From the NCBI GenBank assembly GCA_902547925.1, contig CACCQD010000004.1:28902-92901 (forward strand): a DNA stretch of 64,000 bases, in the 5' to 3' direction. Under the pieces are notes generated by a model. The model worked only from the letters and a program-made list of their open reading frames with translations, had not been told where the DNA came from and did not search any database. A program made the translations under genes and the position numbers. Below, piece after piece: positions 59,278 to 64,000 of the stretch. This DNA is from an uncultured SAR116 cluster alpha proteobacterium. Its GTDB lineage: Bacteria; Pseudomonadota; Alphaproteobacteria; Puniceispirillales; Puniceispirillaceae. The stretch's first letter is position 1, and every line of letters begins with the position of its first letter.

Positions 59278-60663
59278 TCAATGCCGGCGGGATTTACTGA
59301 GCTTGTTTTCCATAAAGATTGAATAGCGTGACATCCCAAAACAGAAGATGAAAAAGATGATGCCAATGTAAAGATATATGGTGATCGCCTGCACCGGGGT
59401 TGACCAGGCAGCATCGGCAACCGCCGACTGGCCAGCACCAAGAAGATCAAAGATGCCAACAATTGAGACGAGTGTCGTGTCTTTGAACAGACCTATAAAG
59501 GTGTTGACAATGCCTGGGATCACATGGGTCAAAGCCTGCGGCAGAACGATCAGACGCATCGTCTGCCAGTAGGAGAGCCCCATCGCCTGTGCGCCCTCAT
59601 ACTGGCCTTTGTCTATCGCCTGCAGGCCGCCGCGCACCACTTCGGCCATATAGGCAGCGGAAAACAGCATCACACCGATCAGGGCGCGAAGCAGATTGTC
59701 AAAATTGACACCGGCTGGCAGGAACAGTGGCAGCATCACCGATGCCATGAACAACACCGTGATCAGCGGCACACCGCGCCAGAATTCAATGAAAATGGTG
59801 CACAGGACGCTGACCACAGGCATTTCGGAGCGCCGGCCCAGCGCCAGAATGATGCCAAGTGGCAGCGAGGCGACAATGCCGGTCAGCGCGACAACAAGGG
59901 TGATCAGCAGACCGCCCCAATCACCCGTGCCAACCGGAGTCAGGTTGAAATCCAAAGCGACAATGCCGCGCACAACATTGAGTGCAATGATGCCCCAGCC
60001 AACAATGCCAAAAATGCCGGCAAACTCGGCAAAGATGGTGCCCAGATGGCCAGCGGCACCCATGCGGCCAACAGAGATCAGCGCAAGGCCGACAATGATC
60101 CAGACACCAATGCCGGTAAAGCTGGCGTCGCTATTGCCGCCGGTCAGCAGAATGAACGCCAGAAGTGGATAGAGGGTGAGCATCAGCACACCAACCTGTC
60201 GGCGATAGGGCAGGCGTTCACGCAGCGCCCAGACAAGGCCGATACTGCCAACGATCAGTGACAGATAAATGCGCCACAGCTCTTCGCTCGGATAGGGTCC
60301 AAACCAGGCGAATTTCTGTTTTGCCCAGACAAAGGGCCAGCAGGCCCCATGCCATCCATCGGGTAAAGAGCCGCCTTGCTGTACCGTCCAGCAGGCCTCG
60401 CGTTTCAGTCCCTCCGGATCGGACCAAACAGCCGATAAAATGGCAAAATCAATCAGGCCATAGGTCTGGTCTATAAATAGATAGACCAACAGCAGCGAGA
60501 ACAGGATCATGAACAGCGAACGAATGGCTGCGCCAAGAGACTGAAAATCAGACATGCTGGCAAAGATATTCTGCCAGAGCCAGCCGGTTATGCCAGCCTC
60601 AGTCGCCGGTGGCGGCAACAACGGGGCATCTTCGGTGCGGACATATTTACGAGGTGTTGTCAT
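59278..60663 (-). CDS. aapM: General L-amino-acid ABC transporter permease AapM
   Basis: 461 residues with the long N-terminal region typical of AapM (cytoplasmic start [44 protein letters not shown], then several helices). C-terminal HisMQ-type permease core with EAA loop [53 protein letters not shown]. Pairs with AapQ. Confidence 0.94.
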   Translation of the reverse strand: MTTPRKYVRTEDAPLLPPPATEAGITGWLWQNIFASMSDFQSLGAAIRSLFMILFSLLLVYLFIDQTYGLIDFAILSAVWSDPEGLKREACWTVQQGGSLPDGWHGACWPFVWAKQKFAWFGPYPSEELWRIYLSLIVGSIGLVWALRERLPYRRQVGVLMLTLYPLLAFILLTGGNSDASFTGIGVWIIVGLALISVGRMGAAGHLGTIFAEFAGIFGIVGWGIIALNVVRGIVALDFNLTPVGTGDWGGLLITLVVALTGIVASLPLGIILALGRRSEMPVVSVLCTIFIEFWRGVPLITVLFMASVMLPLFLPAGVNFDNLLRALIGVMLFSAAYMAEVVRGGLQAIDKGQYEGAQAMGLSYWQTMRLIVLPQALTHVIPGIVNTFIGLFKDTTLVSIVGIFDLLGAGQSAVADAAWSTPVQAITIYLYIGIIFFIFCFGMSRYSIFMENKLSKSRRH

Positions 60664-60683
60664 CTGTTTGTTCCACCCACAGC

Positions 60684-61895
60684 CTAGCGTTCAACCAGCT
60701 TGACGCGGGCATTGAACCAATTCATGAAGGCGGCTGTGGCAAGCGAGAAAGTCAGATAGACCATCATCATCATGAAAATCATCTCAATCTCCTTGCCAAC
60801 CTGATTGAGCGCGGTACCGGCAAAAATCGACACCAGCTCCGGGTAGGCAATGGCAACAGCAAGAGATGAATTTTTAGTCAGATTGAGATATTGCGAGGTC
60901 AAGGGTGGGATGATCACGCGCAATGCCTGCGGAATGATGATCAGGCGCAGCGTCATGCCGGGACGCATGCCAATTGAATAGGCGGCCTCGGTCTGACCCT
61001 TGGCGACTGCCAGAATGCCCGCCCGAACAATCTCGGCAATGAAGGCGGCGGTGTAGAGCGTTAGCGCAAGCCACACCGCCAGCATTTCAGGAACAAGCAC
61101 CATGCCGGAGCCGCTCTGAAACCCGCGCCGCAAAATCGCACCGGTCATCTTGAATTCGGGGTAGCTCCAACTCATCGGGTTGCCGGTGATCCAGAAAGTC
61201 AGCATCGTCAAGCCAAAGATCAGACCAAGCGCCGTCCATAAAACAGGAAAGCGCTGGCCGGTTTCGAACTGTCGTTTCTGCGCCCAGCTTTTCATCACGA
61301 GGGTGATGATAATGGCAACGACAAAGGCAGTGACGGAATAGATAAAGCCGGGTTCAATGATTGGTGCCGGTAAATACAGGCCGGTGATGTTCATCGCCGC
61401 GACGTCAGGAATGATCTCGATCTTGTCGCGTTTGGAGGGCAGGGCGCGCAGCACCGCAAAATACCAGAAAAAAAGCTGCAAAAGCAGCGGGATGTTACGC
61501 AGGAGTTCGATATAGACAGTGGCAAATGAGCGGACAATGAAGTTCTTTGACAGGCGCATAATGCCGACTGTGAAACCAATGATTGTGGCCCCAGCAATGC
61601 CGAGAATGGCGACAAGAAAGGTGTTGGCAATGCCGATAAAATAGACATCAAGATAGCTTGATTGACCGACATTGTAGTCGAACAGCCATGTGCCGAGGGT
61701 AGCGCTAATCTGGAAACCTGCATTTTCACTTAAAAAGCCAAAACCAACAGTTTTGCCACGGTCAGCTAGATTAGTGACCGTGTTGTCAATAAGCCACCAA
61801 AAGCCAAAGGAAAGACAGCTAAGAATGAAAACCTGATAAAAATATCCCCGCATGCGGGCATCATAGATAATGGATTTCAATGATAATTGTTGCAT
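60684..61895 (-). CDS. aapQ: General L-amino-acid ABC transporter permease AapQ
   Basis: About 403 residues from ATG 61895 (MQQLSLKSIIYDARMRGYFYQ); the upstream ATG at 61916 would fall close to the terminator hairpin. Permease core with EAA loop KGQTEAAYSIGMRPGMTLRLIIIPQALRVIIPPLTSQYLNLTKNSSLAVAIAYPEL, the AapQ/HisQ signature. Second gene of the operon. Confidence 0.94.
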   Translation of the reverse strand: MQQLSLKSIIYDARMRGYFYQVFILSCLSFGFWWLIDNTVTNLADRGKTVGFGFLSENAGFQISATLGTWLFDYNVGQSSYLDVYFIGIANTFLVAILGIAGATIIGFTVGIMRLSKNFIVRSFATVYIELLRNIPLLLQLFFWYFAVLRALPSKRDKIEIIPDVAAMNITGLYLPAPIIEPGFIYSVTAFVVAIIITLVMKSWAQKRQFETGQRFPVLWTALGLIFGLTMLTFWITGNPMSWSYPEFKMTGAILRRGFQSGSGMVLVPEMLAVWLALTLYTAAFIAEIVRAGILAVAKGQTEAAYSIGMRPGMTLRLIIIPQALRVIIPPLTSQYLNLTKNSSLAVAIAYPELVSIFAGTALNQVGKEIEMIFMMMMVYLTFSLATAAFMNWFNARVKLVER

Positions 61896-61912
61896 GTCGT
61901 CGTGAAACCAAA

Positions 61913-61949
61913 TCAAAAAAAACCTGACCCCTCAAAATGAGGGATCAGG
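61913..61949 (-). terminator. Terminator/attenuator between aapJ and aapQ
   Basis: On the minus strand, an 11-bp stem (CCTGATCCCTC/GAGGGGTCAGG, one G-U) with a 5-base loop, followed by eight T. It follows the aapJ stop and precedes aapQ by under 30 bases. Partial termination here would favour the binding protein over the membrane parts. Confidence 0.85.
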
Positions 61950-61963
61950 CCAGGGTTCAGGAT

Positions 61964-62974
61964 TTAGCGAATTGGCGCCGCATAAAGGATGCCGCCGTCG
62001 CTCCAAAGGGCATTCACACCGCGTGCGAGGCCAAGTGGTGTAACATTTGCCTCATAGCTTTCGGCATAGTTACCAACTTGCATCAGAATGTTATATGCCC
62101 AGTCGTTTGATAGACCTAGCTCTTCACCGAAATTGCCTTCTTTACCAATAAGGCGTGCAACCGCAGGTGTGATGTTTGCATCAAACTTTAAGTTGTTAAC
62201 GTTTGAAGATGATACGCCCATTTCTTCGGCATTAATCATCGCGTTCAGTGACCAACGAACGATATTGAACCACTGATCATCACCCTGACGGACAACAGGA
62301 CCCAGCGGTTCTTTTGAGATGATCTCAGACAGAACCATATGGGCGTCCGGCGCAGTCAGCTTGCCACGCTGGGCAGCAAGACCTGAGCGATCAGTTGTGT
62401 AAACGTCACAGCGACCCGCGTCATAGGCAGCAACAACTTCGTCGGCTTTTTCGAAGGCAACAAGGTTGAAGGACATGCTGTTTGCACGGAAAAAGTCAGT
62501 GATGTTCAGCTCGGTTGTTGTGCCAGTGTTTGTGCAGATGTTTGCACCATCAAGCTCAGTGGCTGATGTCACGCCAAGTGAGGTTGGAACCATCATGCCC
62601 TGACCGTCGTAGTAGTTGACGCCAGCGAAGTTCAGGCCCAGCTGTGTGTCGCGGGTCATAGTCCATGTGGTGTTACGTGACAGAATGTCGACCTCCCCAG
62701 ATGCAAGGGCGGTGAAACGCTGCTTGGCTGACAGTGGAGTGAACTTTACGGCGTTTGAGTCACCGAACACGGCAGCGGCAACAGCCCTGCACATATCAAC
62801 GTCAAGACCAGTCCAGTCACCTGAGTCATCAGCGTTTGAGAAGCCCGGAAGGCCCTGGCTGACGCCACATTGGATATGGCCTTTTGCTTTTACGTCGTCA
62901 AGAGTGGCGGCGCTTGCTGACGCGGCAAATGCCACACCTGCAACCGCAACCATGGCGGCTGTGAGTTTTTTCAT
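61964..62974 (-). CDS. aapJ: General L-amino-acid-binding periplasmic protein AapJ
   Basis: 336 residues; signal peptide MKKLTAAMVAVAGVAFAASASAA. Mature TLDDVKAKGHIQCGVSQGLPGFSNADDSGDWTGLDVDMCRAVAAAVFGD and LASGEVDILSRNTTWTMTRDTQLGLNFAGVNYYDGQGMMV are diagnostic of AapJ/BztA. GGGAGAG precedes the ATG. First gene of the transporter operon, likely the most abundant product. Confidence 0.96.
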   Translation of the reverse strand: MKKLTAAMVAVAGVAFAASASAATLDDVKAKGHIQCGVSQGLPGFSNADDSGDWTGLDVDMCRAVAAAVFGDSNAVKFTPLSAKQRFTALASGEVDILSRNTTWTMTRDTQLGLNFAGVNYYDGQGMMVPTSLGVTSATELDGANICTNTGTTTELNITDFFRANSMSFNLVAFEKADEVVAAYDAGRCDVYTTDRSGLAAQRGKLTAPDAHMVLSEIISKEPLGPVVRQGDDQWFNIVRWSLNAMINAEEMGVSSSNVNNLKFDANITPAVARLIGKEGNFGEELGLSNDWAYNILMQVGNYAESYEANVTPLGLARGVNALWSDGGILYAAPIR

Positions 62975-63014
62975 AATACTCTCCCTAGCGTTTTTTTAAA
63001 AAAACAAAGTTGAG

Positions 63015-63036
63015 GGGCACTGCTCATGCGGTGCCC
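63015..63036 (-). terminator. Hairpin plus T run between sseA and aapJ
   Basis: GGGCAC/GTGCCC stem with a 10-base loop; on the minus strand a seven-T run follows after about nine bases. May end the sseA transcript or form part of the aapJ leader. Confidence 0.4.
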
Positions 63037-63176
63037 TTTCAACGTGGACTTAACCTAACATTAGTCAAAACGCAACTCCAGCGAAAAGCCTAAACCGGTC
63101 AAGACCGCCCCGGAGCGGTTGTTTCAGCCTATCTTGCCAAGTGTGACTTGGTCTGATTTGGCGCGGCTCGGCCTTG

Positions 63177-64000
63177 TTAGGCATCGCCAGTGCTGATTGG
63201 TGCATCCGATGCGCCCCATTCAGTCCAGGAGCCATCATAGACGAAAACCTGTTCATTACCGGCAAGCGCCAGCCCAAGCGTCAACCCGCAGGCGGTAACA
63301 CCCGACCCGCAGCTGGTTATCACCGGCCGGTCGGGATCAATGCCGCCATCAATAAAGGCCTGGCGGATGTCGGCTACTGGTTTAAAACTGCCATCATCTG
63401 CGAGCAGCCTGGTAAGCGGCACATTGCGTGCGCCCGGTATGTGGCCAGAGCGCAGCCCGGCGCGGGGTTCGGGCGCGGTGCCAGAAAAGCGGCCAGCGGC
63501 TCTAGCATCGGCCAGTTGGCCGAGGCTGCCGGCCGCACTCATTGCCTGAATTGTCGGCATGTCGATCACCTGTGCGCCAACCGGCGGACGGGCTGTAAAT
63601 TGGCCGGATGGCGCGGTCTGAAACGGTATTTGCGGCGGTGTCGTCTCCAACTCGCTGCCACCCCGGCGCCAGGCAGCAAGACCGCCATCAAGAACCGAAA
63701 CCCGCTCATGGCCAAACAGCCGGAACATCCACCAGACGCGCGTCGCCGGTAAAATCGCCGAGTCATCATAAATGACGACATGGTCATCATCACCGATCCC
63801 CATGGCGGAGACGGCGGCGGCAAATTCAGTCGCTGGGGGAACCATATGGGGCAGGGGATTGGTCTGGTCAGCGACCTTGTTGATGTCGAAGCGACAGGCC
63901 CCGGGAATGCGCGCGGCGGCAAATTCGGCATCGGGGTCACGGTCAACCCCGGTCAAATGATAGCTGGCATCCAGTGTTCTGACGCTGGCAAGATTGGCTT
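63177..64000 (-). CDS. sseA: 3-mercaptopyruvate/thiosulfate sulfurtransferase (N-terminus beyond window)
   Basis: Two-rhodanese-domain sulfurtransferase that moves sulfur from mercaptopyruvate to an acceptor. The frame is open to the window end; the ORF-track start (TTG) is internal, and upstream codons read ANLASVRTLDASYHLTGVDRDPDAEFAAARIPGACRFDINKVAD, normal SseA sequence. The second domain ends with the active-site loop TSCGSGVTACGL, whose CGSGVTAC type favours mercaptopyruvate over thiosulfate. First domain contains DDHVVIYDDSAILPATRVWWMFRLFGHERVSVLDGG. The N-terminal few residues lie outside. Confidence 0.92.
   Translation of the reverse strand, partial: ANLASVRTLDASYHLTGVDRDPDAEFAAARIPGACRFDINKVADQTNPLPHMVPPATEFAAAVSAMGIGDDDHVVIYDDSAILPATRVWWMFRLFGHERVSVLDGGLAAWRRGGSELETTPPQIPFQTAPSGQFTARPPVGAQVIDMPTIQAMSAAGSLGQLADARAAGRFSGTAPEPRAGLRSGHIPGARNVPLTRLLADDGSFKPVADIRQAFIDGGIDPDRPVITSCGSGVTACGLTLGLALAGNEQVFVYDGSWTEWGASDAPISTGDA

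Noticed and set aside
59524-60261. 245-residue plus-strand ORF
   Set aside because: Shadow of aapM; rich in His/Gln/Arg as expected for an antisense frame of a GC-rich membrane gene.

Overview
The window reads as the chromosome of a free-living marine alphaproteobacterium. The host parts resemble the SAR116 (Puniceispirillum-like) clade; this is inferred from gene content (AapJQMP amino-acid transporter, DctPQM TRAP transporter, Mrp antiporter, fused hydantoinase, alphaproteobacterial RecJ and NDUFS4-like protein), not from a database search. Two textures alternate. Host genes are GC-rich, tightly packed and often overlap by ATGA. Several inserted stretches are clearly AT-rich, loosely packed and bounded by copies of tRNA 3' ends.

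Layout. 1-12 kb: the end of rpsI with its terminator, decaying paiB-like and lysE-like genes, a nucleosidase, a fused HyuA/HyuB hydantoinase/oxoprolinase with a winged-helix partner, a quinone-reductase-like enzyme, hom and recJ. 12.1-23.3 kb: tRNA-Glu(TTC) followed by four tandem AT-rich islets, each bounded by copies of the tRNA 3' end. Their cargo is (I) a methyltransferase, (II) a TRAP-TAXI uptake pair, (III) a secreted caspase-like peptidase, and (IV) an apparently iron-themed set: a heme-monooxygenase-like protein, a DUF1289 protein, a Dps protein, a Sel1 protein and two Fur-box-like palindromes. 23.3-38 kb: host genes for a DctPQM transporter, a sterol-desaturase-family enzyme, an Fe-S scaffold and a large Mrp-type Na+/H+ antiporter operon. 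38.1-38.8 kb: tRNA-Pro(TGG), a complex I accessory protein and tRNA-Arg(TCT).

38.8-51.56 kb is a second island of about 12.8 kb, bounded by a 45-bp repeat of the tRNA-Arg 3' end. Its core is a LacI-controlled operon for import and hydrolysis of a glycoside, probably a glucosylglycerate- or mannosylglycerate-type compatible solute. The operon has a LacI regulator, a solute-binding protein, two permeases, a GH63-like hydrolase and an ATPase. A 609-residue glycosyltransferase-like protein is divergent across two palindromic operators. 51.6-56.4 kb: a secreted unknown, a sterol-desaturase-family gene with a Cys-rich partner, a secreted DUF4856 protein and a histone-deacetylase-family enzyme. 56.7-64 kb: Glu/Leu-type dehydrogenase, the aapJQMP operon and a partial mercaptopyruvate sulfurtransferase.

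Most notable: islets I, II and IV share both ends (a left module of tRNA 3' end plus terminator, and a right module with 10-bp-period direct repeats, a GGTTTCTGG/CCAGAAACC inverted repeat and the tRNA core) but carry unrelated cargo and no recombinase. Islet III has different ends. This looks like a family of integrase-less, tRNA-targeted cargo cassettes mobilised in trans, comparable in concept to the tycheposons described in Prochlorococcus.
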